DNA from: Psychrobacter sp. GP33
GTDB lineage: Bacteria; Pseudomonadota; Gammaproteobacteria; Pseudomonadales; Moraxellaceae
Length of the DNA: 64,000 nucleotides
Reading direction: 5' to 3'
Assembly: GCF_014119005.1 (NCBI RefSeq)
Contig: NZ_JACGYX010000001.1
Coordinates: 434,001 to 498,000 of the forward strand
Shown here: positions 40,601 to 50,445 of the stretch, piece by piece
How positions within the stretch are numbered: the first letter of the stretch is position 1
Layout: each line of letters opens with the position of its first letter
Notes under the pieces: generated by a model
What the model saw: only the letters and a program-made list of their open reading frames with translations
Database searches by the model: none
Told to the model about the DNA's origin: nothing
Made by a program: the position numbers and the translations under genes

Positions 40601-40726
40601 GTCCTCTATTGAATGCTGGTTCAAATATTTACCAGTTACGTATTCCTATTTTAAGATTTAGCGCTCTATTGCTACGAAGTTTGTATTCTGTACCGTGCGC
40701 CGAAAAAATCTGCTAGTCTATTCTTT

Positions 40727-41566
40727 ATGACGACATTCTCTACTGATTCTTCTTATTCTCTTCTGTTATCTGAGCCCAGCAGTACGCTGAAATTAGATAT
40801 GCCTGCGCCTGCGCACCTGCCAGACAGCATGATGTCTTCAGTAAGCTTACTGCCTGAGAATAAGCGTCTTATTCTATTTACCAGACATTCTTTACGCGAG
40901 CGCTCTGATGGTAAGGGCTTTGCCAGTTATCAGCTACCGTTGACCGCTAAAGGGCGCGTACTCGCGAAGTCTTGGGGGCGATGGTTGTCCAGTCATCTGC
41001 CTTATTCTCTTGATGTTGATAGCATATCCAGCCCCATTGGGCGCTGTATCGATACGGCGCAGCTGATGCAGGAAGGGGCAGGGCTACAGCGTCTTATTAC
41101 TGAGCAACCCCTGTTGGTCGAACCTGGAAGCTTGGTGACGGAACCTGAACTTACCAGCGTGGTGTTTAAAGAGATCGGGGTACTTAATTTCATCAATCGA
41201 TTTTTGCAAGGCAATCTTGAGGGTACCAAAAATGCCTATCAAGGTGGAATTGATATCTTATCGCTGTTTTATCAATATCAACCAAAGCCTGGGCAGTTAA
41301 TGCTTGCAGTCAGTCATGATACTTTATTATCGGCGTTTTTAGGGGTGATGTTAGATGTGCCTGAAATTGATTGGAATGATTGGCCAAAAATGATGGAAGG
41401 GGTATTTTTGTGGTTCGATGAAAAACCCTTTACTGAGGCGAGTGCGTATTTTGTATGGAGAGGGGTAGTCTATCAGCGTCCGATTTGTAGCTTATTAGAG
41501 AGTTATCGGGCAACGGGCTTTGCACCAAGTAAGCTGTTACTTCCACCAGAAGTTAAATGGAGATGA
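40727..41566 (+). CDS. Histidine phosphatase superfamily protein
   Basis: A 279-residue protein with the histidine phosphatase pattern: TRHSLRER with the phospho-acceptor His54 after Arg53, SSPIGRC with Arg106, and VSHDT with the second His. The RHS in place of RHG and the following RER recall the acid-phosphatase branch. No signal peptide is visible; the first 45 residues are polar. The substrate is unknown. Confidence 0.75.
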   Translation: MTTFSTDSSYSLLLSEPSSTLKLDMPAPAHLPDSMMSSVSLLPENKRLILFTRHSLRERSDGKGFASYQLPLTAKGRVLAKSWGRWLSSHLPYSLDVDSISSPIGRCIDTAQLMQEGAGLQRLITEQPLLVEPGSLVTEPELTSVVFKEIGVLNFINRFLQGNLEGTKNAYQGGIDILSLFYQYQPKPGQLMLAVSHDTLLSAFLGVMLDVPEIDWNDWPKMMEGVFLWFDEKPFTEASAYFVWRGVVYQRPICSLLESYRATGFAPSKLLLPPEVKWR

Positions 41567-41690
41567 TGGGGCAGGGTTCAATAATGATTAAAGATGAATG
41601 TTAAAGATATCATACTATCTGAATATTTTATCTTAGCGATATTCTAAGATTTTGTTCTAGAAAATACTGCGATAGAAATAACACTGCCAT

Positions 41691-41720
41691 AAAAAAACCT
41701 TGCCACTAGGACAAGGTTTT
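41691..41720 (-). terminator. Rho-independent terminator of rpsT
   Basis: Arms AAAACCTTG / CAAGGTTTT with a 9-base loop and, on the minus strand, a run of seven T. It lies 30 bases past the rpsT stop. Confidence 0.9.
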
Positions 41721-41749
41721 CTATCTATATGAGCTAAACTTAGCTAATT

Positions 41750-42016
41750 TTAAGCTTGTAGTGCTTTGATTGCTTTGTTTAGGCGGCTCTTACGACGAGC
41801 AGATTTATTCTTATGAATAATACCTTTGTCAGCCATACGGTCAAGAACTGGTACCGCTTTTTTGTACGCTTCAGTTGCCGCATCATAGTCTTTAGCTGCG
41901 ATGGCTGCATCAACACGCTTCAAAAAAGTACGAACCATTGAGCGTTGTGAGGCAGAATGTTGACGAAGTTTGGTGTTTTGACGGGCGCGTTTACGAGCTT
42001 GTGCAGTATTAGCCAC
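41750..42016 (-). CDS. rpsT: 30S ribosomal protein S20
   Basis: Small-subunit protein of 88 residues, rich in Lys, Arg and Ala, with the family opening [12 protein letters not shown] and closing [17 protein letters not shown]. The start is GTG at 42016, behind a strong AAGGAG, not the upstream ATG that would add 24 unlikely residues. A non-ATG start is also known for S20 elsewhere and is linked to its autoregulation. The gene is alone, divergent from the oxidoreductase gene. Confidence 0.97.
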   Translation of the reverse strand: MANTAQARKRARQNTKLRQHSASQRSMVRTFLKRVDAAIAAKDYDAATEAYKKAVPVLDRMADKGIIHKNKSARRKSRLNKAIKALQA

Positions 42017-42429
42017 GCGTATCTCCTTTATAAAAGACAGGTAAGAATATGAAAGTTGATTGCAATAAATAATGAGTTGTACAATCATCGGTGACGAGTA
42101 GCCGTCTCGTCAAATATGATATCGATGCTAAATACTAATCAGTCATCGCTTGCGTCAAAGCCGTTTGGAATAATTAAATAGCTTTGACGTGTAAAGCCGG
42201 ATATCTTAGCAAATTATTGCGCTTAGGACAATATATTTGATGAGCAATGGCTAAAGAAGTGTGGCGTTTGTGCTAACAATAGGCAAACTGATAAGATATC
42301 TTACAATATATTATGAATACTCGGTGCTGTTATAGCGTACCTTTATAGTATATTTAAAAGCTAAATCAGGCATAATTTTGATACGACGTATTCACAAGCT
42401 ATTCTATAAATCAAAAAGACGGGTAAGAT
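42017..42429. other. Divergent intergenic region, rpsT leader and promoters
   Basis: 413 bases between rpsT and the oxidoreductase gene. A perfect 6-bp hairpin GACGAG / CTCGTC with a 7-base loop lies at 42093-42111, about 80 bases before the rpsT start codon. It may be in its leader. Promoters must be present, but I could not pick them with confidence. Confidence 0.4.
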
Positions 42430-43128
42430 ATGCAGCGAAAAGCAATTGTTATCGGCGCAACAGGGTTGGTTGGGCAACACCTGATTAAGCAGCTCAGTGA
42501 GCTTTATGAGACTCTGATTGTGATTGCTCGGCGTCCACCTCGCTATATCAACGCCAGTATGCGCTTTTATCAGACAAACGATTTTGATAATCTGCCAGAA
42601 ATATTTGCTAGCGTGGGTGCTGATCGGACCACTGATGCTTTTAGTTGTTTGGGTACCACGAAAAAGCAGGCAGGAAGTGATGAAGCATTTCGCAAGGTTG
42701 ATTATGGCTATAATGTGACTTTTGCCAAATTATGCCATGACAAAGGCGTTGAAAACTTCTTTCTACTGTCCTCTATGAATGCCAAAATCGACAGCCGTTT
42801 TTTGTATAATCGGGTGAAAGCAGAGACAGAACAGGCAATTAAAGCCCTTAATTTCGCTCAATTATTAGTTTTTCGCCCTTCATTATTATTGGGTAAACAC
42901 AAGGGTCGACCCCTTGAGAGTATCAGTCAAAAAGCGTTTCAGCTGATTTCACCTTTGGTATCTGAATCGTTGCCGCTGCATCCGATTTCTGCCCAGCGTG
43001 TCGCCGTTGCTATGGCAATGATGGCCCAAGACAGCTATGAGCGCCGCAAATACCATACTGCGCCGTCACTTGAGCGTTTAACTATTATTGAAAATAAGCA
43101 GATGCTTGCGATGACACGAGCAAAATAG
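42430..43128 (+). CDS. NAD(P)-binding oxidoreductase (extended/atypical SDR type)
   Basis: A 232-residue Rossmann protein opening with GATGLVGQHL. It resembles the NmrA/HTATIP2-like short-chain dehydrogenases often annotated as nucleoside-diphosphate-sugar epimerases. The segments FSCLGTTKKQAGS and YNRVKAETE, with the catalytic-type Tyr-x-x-x-Lys, are typical of the group. The reaction cannot be inferred. GGGTAAG lies before the ATG. Confidence 0.8.
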   Translation: MQRKAIVIGATGLVGQHLIKQLSELYETLIVIARRPPRYINASMRFYQTNDFDNLPEIFASVGADRTTDAFSCLGTTKKQAGSDEAFRKVDYGYNVTFAKLCHDKGVENFFLLSSMNAKIDSRFLYNRVKAETEQAIKALNFAQLLVFRPSLLLGKHKGRPLESISQKAFQLISPLVSESLPLHPISAQRVAVAMAMMAQDSYERRKYHTAPSLERLTIIENKQMLAMTRAK

Positions 43129-43245
43129 TAAGCTAGCTGACGATAAAAAATGGTGCCATCCATCCATAATGACTCATTAGCCACTAACTTATTAACTACT
43201 ACAAAGTCATTAACTACTACATAAATACTAACAAGGAATGTGATC

Positions 43246-43779
43246 ATGTCAGAAGCGACCACGATTGATAAAAAAAATTTTGTAACCTGTGATTTATTGG
43301 ATGCTAACCCTGAATCTCAAGTTTGCTTGCCTAATATTGAAGGCAAATCCTTTTATAGCTTTGGTGGTAAAGATAAATTTTGCGGTGAGATTGTCACGGT
43401 AAAATGCTTTGAAGACAATAGCCGAGTTAAAGAGCTATTAAATAGTGACGGCAAAGATACAGATGGCAACGGCAAAGTCTTGGTGGTTGATGGTGGTGGT
43501 TCGATGCGCTGCGCTCTGTTAGGCGATATGATTGCTGAATCAGCCATTGTTAATGGCTGGGCAGGGGTGATTATATATGGCTGCGTCCGTGACGTCGATG
43601 ATATGGCTCAAATGGACTTAGGCGTCATGGCATTAGGCTGTATTCCACGCAAATCTAATCGCCGCAATGAAGGTCAGACAGACCTTGAAATTAGCTTTGG
43701 CGACTTAACCTTAAATTCTGGTATGTTCATCTACGCTGATAACAATGGTATGATTGCTAGCGATAACCCATTGATTTAA
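43246..43779 (+). CDS. rraA: RraA-family protein (RNase E inhibitor / HMG-type aldolase fold)
   Basis: A protein of about 177 residues of the RraA family. The members bind and inhibit RNase E in E. coli, while relatives are 4-hydroxy-4-methyl-2-oxoglutarate aldolases. The family pattern DGGGSMRCALLGDMIAESA and YGCVRDVDDMA includes the residues used for metal and pyruvate binding in the aldolases. The start at ATG 43246 has AAGGAA eight bases upstream. A terminator follows. Confidence 0.93.
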   Translation: MSEATTIDKKNFVTCDLLDANPESQVCLPNIEGKSFYSFGGKDKFCGEIVTVKCFEDNSRVKELLNSDGKDTDGNGKVLVVDGGGSMRCALLGDMIAESAIVNGWAGVIIYGCVRDVDDMAQMDLGVMALGCIPRKSNRRNEGQTDLEISFGDLTLNSGMFIYADNNGMIASDNPLI

Positions 43780-43845
43780 TTTTTTATTAGCTTTTATCAA
43801 TAATTTTATAAGAATAAGTATGTTTCTCAAATATGCTTATAAAGC

Positions 43846-43875
43846 AAAGCCTCAGTAAATATACTGGGGTTTTAC
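43846..43875 (+). terminator. Rho-independent terminator of rraA
   Basis: Twelve-bp stem AAAGCCTCAGTA / TACTGGGGTTTT with two G-U pairs and an AATA loop, ending in T. Confidence 0.75.
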
Positions 43876-44053
43876 TGTCATTGCTATTTATTGCCCCATA
43901 ATTTAATTATATTTTTTAATAATAATATCTAAAAAATTGTAATCATATTGTGATCGCTATGCCTGATGACAAACCGTTACGGCATAAATTTTGGTCAATC
44001 CTGAAATTCTTCGTATAATACCATTCTATCCCTTAACTTCGATCCTATATGCC

Positions 44054-47000
44054 ATGCCTATCTCTGCTTTAACTGACGCCTTTGCCCCTATTAATCAGCA
44101 GTTATTTCCTATTCCACATACGCAGCGGCGCTGGCTGGCACCTGCTCATGGTGCGGCTGGGAGCTTATGGCTGGCAAGCTTACTACAAACCCCATTATGG
44201 GAGGTCTCAAGCCGTCTAAAGGTGGTTGTAACGCGCGATCAAAACCAGCTCAATCAAATAGAAACGGAGTTGGCGTTTTGCGGTGTGGATGCCTATGTGT
44301 TCCCAGATTGGGAAACTTTGACCTATGATGAATTGTCGCCACATCAAGACATTGTTAGCGAGCGTATTAATCTCTTAACAGATATGCCGACTTCGGGCGT
44401 GCTTTTGATTTCAATACAAGCGTTGATGCACCGAGTTGCACCGCCCAGCTGGTTGATAGGACAACATTTTGATTTGAGCGTTGGCGATCGTTTTGATATT
44501 AATACCCAGCGCGAGTTATTGGCAAAAGCAGGCTATCGTGCGGTTGACAATGTGTTTGAGCCGGGCGAGTTTGCGGTACGCGGTAGTATTATTGATATCT
44601 TTGCGATGGGGCAGCCTTTTCCATTACGGCTGGATTTATTCGATGATGAGATTGAGACCATTCGTTTCTTTCATCCGCAAACGCAACGTACGCTGACCGA
44701 AGAGGATTTAAAAAATCTGGTTGCAGGCAATGATAAAAGTATGGGGCAAGAGTCCTTGTCGCTACTGCACAAGCTACCAGATATCTCAAAGTCGATTGAA
44801 CAGTTCCAAATATTACCTGCAAAAGAGTTTCCGTTAGAAGAGGGTAAAGAAACATTTCGCACGAACTTTGCTGCTATGTTTCCTAACACCAGTAGTCGTA
44901 AATTTGAGCTATATAAAGATGTGATGGCAGGGATTGCGGCAAGTGGGCTTGAATATTATCAGCCCCTATTTTTTGATATGAGTGATTGGGCGCAAGAAAG
45001 TAGTCTATTTGCCTATTTACCCAGTGACGCGCTATTTATTACCGATGAATCTATCGCTGAGCGCCAAGCCGACTATTGGTCACAAATCCAACGTCGTTAT
45101 GAGGAGCGTCGGCACGATGTTGATAAGCCTATCGTTGCTCCTGAAATATTGTATTTATTGTCCAATACGTTAAATGAACATCTCAATAATTATCCACGCG
45201 TAATATTAAGTGAACGTAACGAGCTAGTATTGGCAAGCAGCCAGTTGCAAGGGCTCGTGACCTTGCGCGCACAGGTGCCGCCGCAGTTGTCTGTCAATCA
45301 TCAAAAAGCAGAACCGTTAGCCGAGTTGCTGGATTTTTTACATTTGCAAGCGCAAACGGGCACGCCAGTATTAATCGTCGCTGAAACTGCTGGTCGCCGC
45401 GAGATTTTAATTGAGTTATTCAAGGGTAAGATTGATATCACTGCGTATGCCAGCTTTAAAGAATTCTTGGCAGCGGATAACGTTACTATCATCAATAAAG
45501 GTCGTCCGCATGTTGGGCTTACCGTTGCTCCGATTGAGCGTGGGGTCTATGTCCCTGAACGATTGGTGCTGATTAGTGAGACCCAGCTTTTTGGCAAACA
45601 AGTTCTACAAACACGGAGAAGACGCCAAAGTGGGGTATCAGAAGAGTTCTTAGTCAAGAGTGTCACGGAGATGACCGAGGGCAGTCCCGTTGTTCATATT
45701 GAGCATGGAATTGGGCGTTATAGTGGCTTGATTACTTTAGATGTGGGTGATGGTGAGCAAGAGTTTATTCATCTAAAATATGCCGATGATGCCAGTATTT
45801 ATGTGCCGGTTGCTCATTTGCAGGTAATTAGCCGTTATAGTGGCGGTGATCCGGCGCTTGCGCCTTTGCATAAAATCGGTAGTGGTAAATGGGATAAAGC
45901 CAAACAAAAAGCACTGGAACAGATTCATGATATCGCTGCCGAATTGCTCAATATACAAGCAAGGCGTGAGGCAAAGGTAGGTATTCATTTTACAATCGAT
46001 AGTTCGCAATATGAGTTATTCGCCAGTCAGTTTGAGTTTGAAGAAACGCCAGATCAAGCCAATGCCATTCATGCTGTTATGCATGACATGAAGCAAAATC
46101 AGCCGATGGATCGCCTTATTTGTGGTGATGTAGGCTTCGGTAAGACTGAGGTGGCAATGCGTGCTGCATTTATTGCTGTTAGTGCAGGTTATCAAGTCGC
46201 AGTGTTGGTACCGACCACTCTATTAGCCGGTCAGCATGAAGACAATTTCTTAGACCGTTTTGCTGATTGGCCGGTGCGTATTGAATCCTTGTCACGATTC
46301 GGTGGTAAAAAACATCAAGAGATGGTGCTAGCGGATTTAGCAGCAGGTAAAGTTGATATTGTCATTGGTACCCATAAACTGCTGCAGCCTGATGTTAAAT
46401 TTGCCAATCTAGGCTTAATGATTGTCGATGAAGAGCATCGTTTTGGTGTCCGTCATAAAGAGCGTATCAAAGCCATTCAGACCAATGTCGATAGCATGTC
46501 GATGACGGCAACCCCAATTCCACGTACCCTTAACATGGCGCTCTCGGGTATGCGTGACATGTCGATTATCGCAACGCCGCCCGCTCGACGCTTGCCCATT
46601 AAAACTTTTGTCATGCAAAAGACAGACGCCTTAATGAAAGAAGCTATTTTGCGTGAGCTATTACGCGGTGGGCAAGTGTATGTGTTACACAATGATGTTG
46701 CCAGTATTGAGCGCATGGCAGAGACCATTCGTGAACTGGTGCCAGAAGCGCGCGTCGGGGTGGCGCATGGACAGATGCAAGAGCGGCAACTAGAACAAGT
46801 TATGCAGCAGTATTATCATAAAAAGTTCAATGTCCTTATCTGTTCGACAATTATCGAAACCGGTATTGATGTGCCCAATGCAAATACCATTATCATTGAG
46901 CGCGCTGATAAATTTGGCTTAGCGCAATTACATCAGCTGCGTGGTCGGGTAGGTCGTAGCCATCATCAAGCCTACTGCTACTTGCTAGTGCCATCAATTA

Positions 47001-47704
47001 AAGGTCTTAAAGGGGATGCCAAGCGTCGCCTACATGCCATTGAGCGTGCCAATACGTTAGGTGCTGGTTTTATGCTGGCAAGTGAAGACTTAGAGATTCG
47101 TGGCGCTGGTGAATTACTTGGTAAACAGCAAAGTGGTAATATGCAAGCGATTGGTTTTAGCTTATATATGAATATGCTGGAGCGTGCTACTAAAGCGATT
47201 AAGGCTGGCAAAGAGCCGGATTTAAATACGCCGCTATCTCTAACTAGTGAGATTAATTTACGTGCATCGGCACTTATTCCGGAAGAGTATGTGCATGATG
47301 TGCCTCAGCGACTATTGTTTTATAAGCGTATTAGTAATGCTGATGATAAAGAAACATTGGTCGACATTCGTACTGAGATGATAGACCGCTTCGGTATCTT
47401 GCCAGATCAAACTAAGCAGCTATTTGCGGTTCACGGTTTACGTCTGCAAGCTGAACCATTAAAGATTAATAAAATAGATGCCAGTACTAGTAGTATGACA
47501 CTGGAGTTTGCCCCCGACACGCCCGTTGATGCACTAGCTATTATTAAATTAATACAGTCAGACAGTCAGCGTTATCGTATGAATGGTGCATCAGGTATTC
47601 GCTATAGTAATGCGGACAAGCTCGAGACTGCACAGCTACGGGTTACTGCCGTACAAGAGCTGTTACGTTATTTTAGCGAGCACATGGTGGCGGAGACAAG
47701 TTAG
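44054..47704 (+). CDS. mfd: Transcription-repair coupling factor Mfd
   Basis: DNA translocase that removes RNA polymerase stalled at lesions and recruits UvrA. About 1216 residues from the ATG at 44054. The longer frame from 43991 adds a weak leader. In order: the UvrB-homology region, the RNA-polymerase-interacting domain around VVHIEHGIGRYSGL, and the SF2 helicase core. The core has Walker A GDVGFGKTEVAMRA, DEEH in IVDEEHRFGV, TATPIPRTL, and the C-terminal helicase motif QLRGRVGRSHHQAY. A TRCF regulatory domain ends the protein. E. coli Mfd is 1148 residues. It stands alone between two terminators. Confidence 0.97.
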   Translation: MPISALTDAFAPINQQLFPIPHTQRRWLAPAHGAAGSLWLASLLQTPLWEVSSRLKVVVTRDQNQLNQIETELAFCGVDAYVFPDWETLTYDELSPHQDIVSERINLLTDMPTSGVLLISIQALMHRVAPPSWLIGQHFDLSVGDRFDINTQRELLAKAGYRAVDNVFEPGEFAVRGSIIDIFAMGQPFPLRLDLFDDEIETIRFFHPQTQRTLTEEDLKNLVAGNDKSMGQESLSLLHKLPDISKSIEQFQILPAKEFPLEEGKETFRTNFAAMFPNTSSRKFELYKDVMAGIAASGLEYYQPLFFDMSDWAQESSLFAYLPSDALFITDESIAERQADYWSQIQRRYEERRHDVDKPIVAPEILYLLSNTLNEHLNNYPRVILSERNELVLASSQLQGLVTLRAQVPPQLSVNHQKAEPLAELLDFLHLQAQTGTPVLIVAETAGRREILIELFKGKIDITAYASFKEFLAADNVTIINKGRPHVGLTVAPIERGVYVPERLVLISETQLFGKQVLQTRRRRQSGVSEEFLVKSVTEMTEGSPVVHIEHGIGRYSGLITLDVGDGEQEFIHLKYADDASIYVPVAHLQVISRYSGGDPALAPLHKIGSGKWDKAKQKALEQIHDIAAELLNIQARREAKVGIHFTIDSSQYELFASQFEFEETPDQANAIHAVMHDMKQNQPMDRLICGDVGFGKTEVAMRAAFIAVSAGYQVAVLVPTTLLAGQHEDNFLDRFADWPVRIESLSRFGGKKHQEMVLADLAAGKVDIVIGTHKLLQPDVKFANLGLMIVDEEHRFGVRHKERIKAIQTNVDSMSMTATPIPRTLNMALSGMRDMSIIATPPARRLPIKTFVMQKTDALMKEAILRELLRGGQVYVLHNDVASIERMAETIRELVPEARVGVAHGQMQERQLEQVMQQYYHKKFNVLICSTIIETGIDVPNANTIIIERADKFGLAQLHQLRGRVGRSHHQAYCYLLVPSIKGLKGDAKRRLHAIERANTLGAGFMLASEDLEIRGAGELLGKQQSGNMQAIGFSLYMNMLERATKAIKAGKEPDLNTPLSLTSEINLRASALIPEEYVHDVPQRLLFYKRISNADDKETLVDIRTEMIDRFGILPDQTKQLFAVHGLRLQAEPLKINKIDASTSSMTLEFAPDTPVDALAIIKLIQSDSQRYRMNGASGIRYSNADKLETAQLRVTAVQELLRYFSEHMVAETS

Positions 47705-47757
47705 CAATAGGTTAAACTTAAGTAGATACGGGCTGATCATAAAAACCTATTAGGTAA

Positions 47758-47812
47758 TGGCGCTATTTTATCCCGTAGATACCTGATAAAATAACGCCAA
47801 TATCTATTTTTT
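47758..47812 (+). terminator. Rho-independent terminator of mfd
   Basis: Fifteen-base arms (47758-47772 and 47785-47799) match at 14 positions around a 12-base loop. ATATCTATTTTTTC follows. It lies 54 bases past the mfd stop. Confidence 0.8.
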
Positions 47813-47864
47813 CTAATGTCTTATTTACTTTTATTGATACTTTATAACAAGAGAAACCGTCATT

Positions 47865-48296
47865 ATGTTCCAATTGCATCCTAAGCTTGCTGCCGATAGT
47901 TTTTTGGTGGGCGATTTTCCATTATCGACGTGTCGTTTGATTAATGACTGCCAGTTTCCTTGGTTGATTTTAGTACCGCGTGTTTCTGGTATCAAAGAGT
48001 TGTATGAGCTGTCTGAGTCGGATCAAGTACAGTTTTTACGTGAATCAAGCTGGTTATCAAGCCAACTGGCTAAAACTTTTCAGGCAGAAAAGATGAATGT
48101 CGCAGCGCTTGGTAATCAAGTTCCGCAGCTACACTTCCATCATATTGTTCGCTATCAGAACGACATGCAATGGCCAAATCCTGTGTGGGGCGTACCAGCA
48201 GTTCCTTATACTCAGCAAGTCTTAGCGCAAATGCAACAAACGTTAATGATGGCGCTACGTGGTCATCATCAAATGCCTTTTGATTGGCAGATGTAG
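47865..48296 (+). CDS. HIT-domain protein
   Basis: A 143-residue histidine-triad protein. The catalytic segment reads QLHFHHIVRY, a variant with two adjacent histidines that I recall from other gammaproteobacterial HIT proteins. It is followed by the family-typical WPNPVWG. HIT proteins hydrolyse or transfer nucleotides from nucleotide conjugates; the substrate is not known here. Ribosome site is weak. It may be read with the cyclase gene downstream, though the spacer is over 200 bases. Confidence 0.88.
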   Translation: MFQLHPKLAADSFLVGDFPLSTCRLINDCQFPWLILVPRVSGIKELYELSESDQVQFLRESSWLSSQLAKTFQAEKMNVAALGNQVPQLHFHHIVRYQNDMQWPNPVWGVPAVPYTQQVLAQMQQTLMMALRGHHQMPFDWQM

Positions 48297-48529
48297 GATA
48301 TAATTTAAAAATTATTATCTCAATTCTATAACCTCTAAAGATATATAACCCATGCGCTACTGCCCACAGTGGTGCTATTAACTTTCTGCCTTTCTTTGTA
48401 AGCAGGGTAAGTATCATTGTTAAACACAATATAAAGCCAATATTCTGATGTGTTTATCTATAGTTATTAAGAGTGATCAGGCATAATCATGCTTTTTGCT
48501 ATTTTATTTGCTCTACGCGGACGTCTAGC

Positions 48530-49918
48530 ATGCTTTTTTTAAATAAATTAACCGCACTTTATAGAGTAAAAGAGGTGGGTAGCAGTCGTTTCCCTTATCC
48601 TGAAGCTTTTGTTTTAATACTAACCGTATTTTTAATCGCTGTTGATTTCAATTTTAGTGCCGTTTCTATTGCCTTGATAATAGTCATTGGTTTGCCAAGT
48701 ATTATCATTTTAGCCAGTAATTACTACCAGCAGCCTAAGTTTTGGGCTTCTAATGGGGTAATTGTGTTACTAGCGATGGTCATTGGCGCGCTACAGTTTT
48801 GTAGTATCGTATCTTTAAGCATCGTGTTGTTAATCGCAACACGCGTTATTATCAGTCGTCCTGAACATCGAATAAGACTTGCGATGATTGCGGTGATTAC
48901 CGCTATTATGTTTTATTACGTCAGCATTACCTTAAAGGGCGTTGAGGTACACTGTAATCAAGGAATTTTACCCCCAGCATTATTATTGATGAGTATCAGT
49001 AACGTATTATGGAAATTTTGGCATACTCATCATCATTACCTTAGTCAAGACGATGCGGTACGGCAAGCGACCGGACGGATACAGACTATGGTATCAATTA
49101 TCAATAAATTAACACGTTTTGTACCACTACAAGTTTGGCAACCTATCGTAAAAACAAATACCCCTGTTACCGTCTCTAATAAGCGGGCAAAACTCACGAT
49201 TATGTTTTCAGATATTGTTGGATTTACAGAGCTGTCTGAAAGCTTAAGTGCTGATAATCTTGCTGATATTTTAAATACTTATATGCATACTATGACCTTA
49301 ATTGCCGATAAACATGGGGCAGTATTAGATAAATTCATTGGTGATGGTATGGTATGCTTTTTCGGTGAACCAAACAGTCAGGGTACGCGCCAAGATGCGA
49401 TTGCTTGTGTTGCAATGGCCATTGATATGCGCCGCGAAATGCGCTCGCTGCGCCAAACGTGGCGCTTGATGGGGTTTGAAGGCTTATATGTGCGTATTGG
49501 TATTACGACTGGCTACTGTCATGTAGGTAATTTTGGCAGTAATAATCGCATGAGTTATACTCTAATTGGTAAAGAGGCAAACCTTGCCTCACGGCTTGAG
49601 TCAACAGCTGGAAAAGGAGAGATATTAATCAGTCAAAGCACCTATGATTATATCTGTCATGAATATGAGTGTAAGTATTCAGGCGTATTTTCTCTAAAGG
49701 GATTTGACGAGGAAATTCATGCCTGGCAAGTACTTGATCCAGACGCACACAAAGGTCAATTATCTAAATGGGTGGATCATAAGCTACCTGGATTCAACCT
49801 GCATTTGAACTTTAAAGATATAAAGAACTACGATTATAAAGAGATTAAAAATCATTTAAATTTTGCTCTTGAGCGTCTTGAAAGAGAGCAAAAAACCAGC
49901 ATTACTAAAGAAAAGTAG
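48530..49918 (+). CDS. Membrane-bound class III adenylate/guanylate cyclase (CyaB-like)
   Basis: About 462 residues. The N-terminal 190 residues hold five or six hydrophobic helices. The C-terminal part is a class III cyclase domain. Numbering from the longest frame at 48473: first metal Asp247 in FSDIVGFTE, DKFIGDG with Lys287 and the second metal Asp291, and YTLIGKEANLASRLES supplying the Asn and Arg. The Lys...Thr pair at the base-recognition positions is the class IIIb pattern and favours ATP. Layout and sequence recall Pseudomonas CyaB, which has a MASE2 membrane sensor. The product is probably cAMP, by inference. The ATG at 48530 gives a typical N-terminus. Confidence 0.85.
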   Translation: MLFLNKLTALYRVKEVGSSRFPYPEAFVLILTVFLIAVDFNFSAVSIALIIVIGLPSIIILASNYYQQPKFWASNGVIVLLAMVIGALQFCSIVSLSIVLLIATRVIISRPEHRIRLAMIAVITAIMFYYVSITLKGVEVHCNQGILPPALLLMSISNVLWKFWHTHHHYLSQDDAVRQATGRIQTMVSIINKLTRFVPLQVWQPIVKTNTPVTVSNKRAKLTIMFSDIVGFTELSESLSADNLADILNTYMHTMTLIADKHGAVLDKFIGDGMVCFFGEPNSQGTRQDAIACVAMAIDMRREMRSLRQTWRLMGFEGLYVRIGITTGYCHVGNFGSNNRMSYTLIGKEANLASRLESTAGKGEILISQSTYDYICHEYECKYSGVFSLKGFDEEIHAWQVLDPDAHKGQLSKWVDHKLPGFNLHLNFKDIKNYDYKEIKNHLNFALERLEREQKTSITKEK

Positions 49919-49961
49919 TAGAGTGTTGTGTTGTGCAATGATATACAATAAAGTCATCTAC

Positions 49962-49995
49962 AAAAAAAGCCTGTTAAATTAACAGGCTTTTTTTT
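49962..49995. terminator. Bidirectional terminator between the cyclase gene and the isc operon
   Basis: Stem AAAAAAGCCTGTT / AACAGGCTTTTTT with a 5-base loop, A-rich on one side and T-rich on the other. It can end both the plus-strand cyclase transcript and the minus-strand isc transcript. Confidence 0.93.
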
Positions 49996-50013
49996 CATAA
50001 TAAGAAGGTATTA

Positions 50014-50352
50014 CTAATGATTCTCTTTAGCATGGTTGAGCGTATATTTAGGAATTTCAATAACTAAGTCATCATTCTCTATTATTACTTGGCAAGATAG
50101 ACGCGAATCTGGCTCAAGTCCCCAAGCGCGATCCAATAGATCGGCTTCGATATCGTCCATTTCTTCTAAACCGTTAAAACCTTTACGTACCACGATATGG
50201 CAAGTGGTACAGGCTTTGGACATCTCGCAAGCGTGTTCAATTTTGATGCCTTTCTCTAATAAGGCTTTACATAGGTTGCTACCAGATTCGAGCTCAACTT
50301 CAGCACCTTCTGGGCAAATCTCAAAATGGGGTAGTACTGTAATTTTTGGCAT
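50014..50352 (-). CDS. fdx: Isc-type [2Fe-2S] ferredoxin Fdx
   Basis: Electron donor for cluster assembly by IscU/IscS. About 112 residues from MPKITVLPH, matching E. coli Fdx (111). Cluster ligands Cys42, Cys48, Cys51 and Cys87 are all present (HACEMSKACTTCH and RLSCQ). The tail ends EIPKYTLNHAKENH, family-typical. The longer frame to 50367 adds five residues. It is the last gene of the isc operon; iscX, next in E. coli, is absent. Confidence 0.96.
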   Translation of the reverse strand: MPKITVLPHFEICPEGAEVELESGSNLCKALLEKGIKIEHACEMSKACTTCHIVVRKGFNGLEEMDDIEADLLDRAWGLEPDSRLSCQVIIENDDLVIEIPKYTLNHAKENH

Positions 50353-50445
50353 GGTTAATGGGTCCATTGCTAATCAATACAAAAAAAGAAAATGTTAATA
50401 TTATCGTTCAAGCCAAATATTTATAAAAGAAGTATTTAAAGCGGA

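Noticed and set aside
43991..44053. 21-residue N-terminal extension of the Mfd frame
   Set aside because: The TTG start has no ribosome site and the residues are not typical of the family. ATG 44054 fits better.
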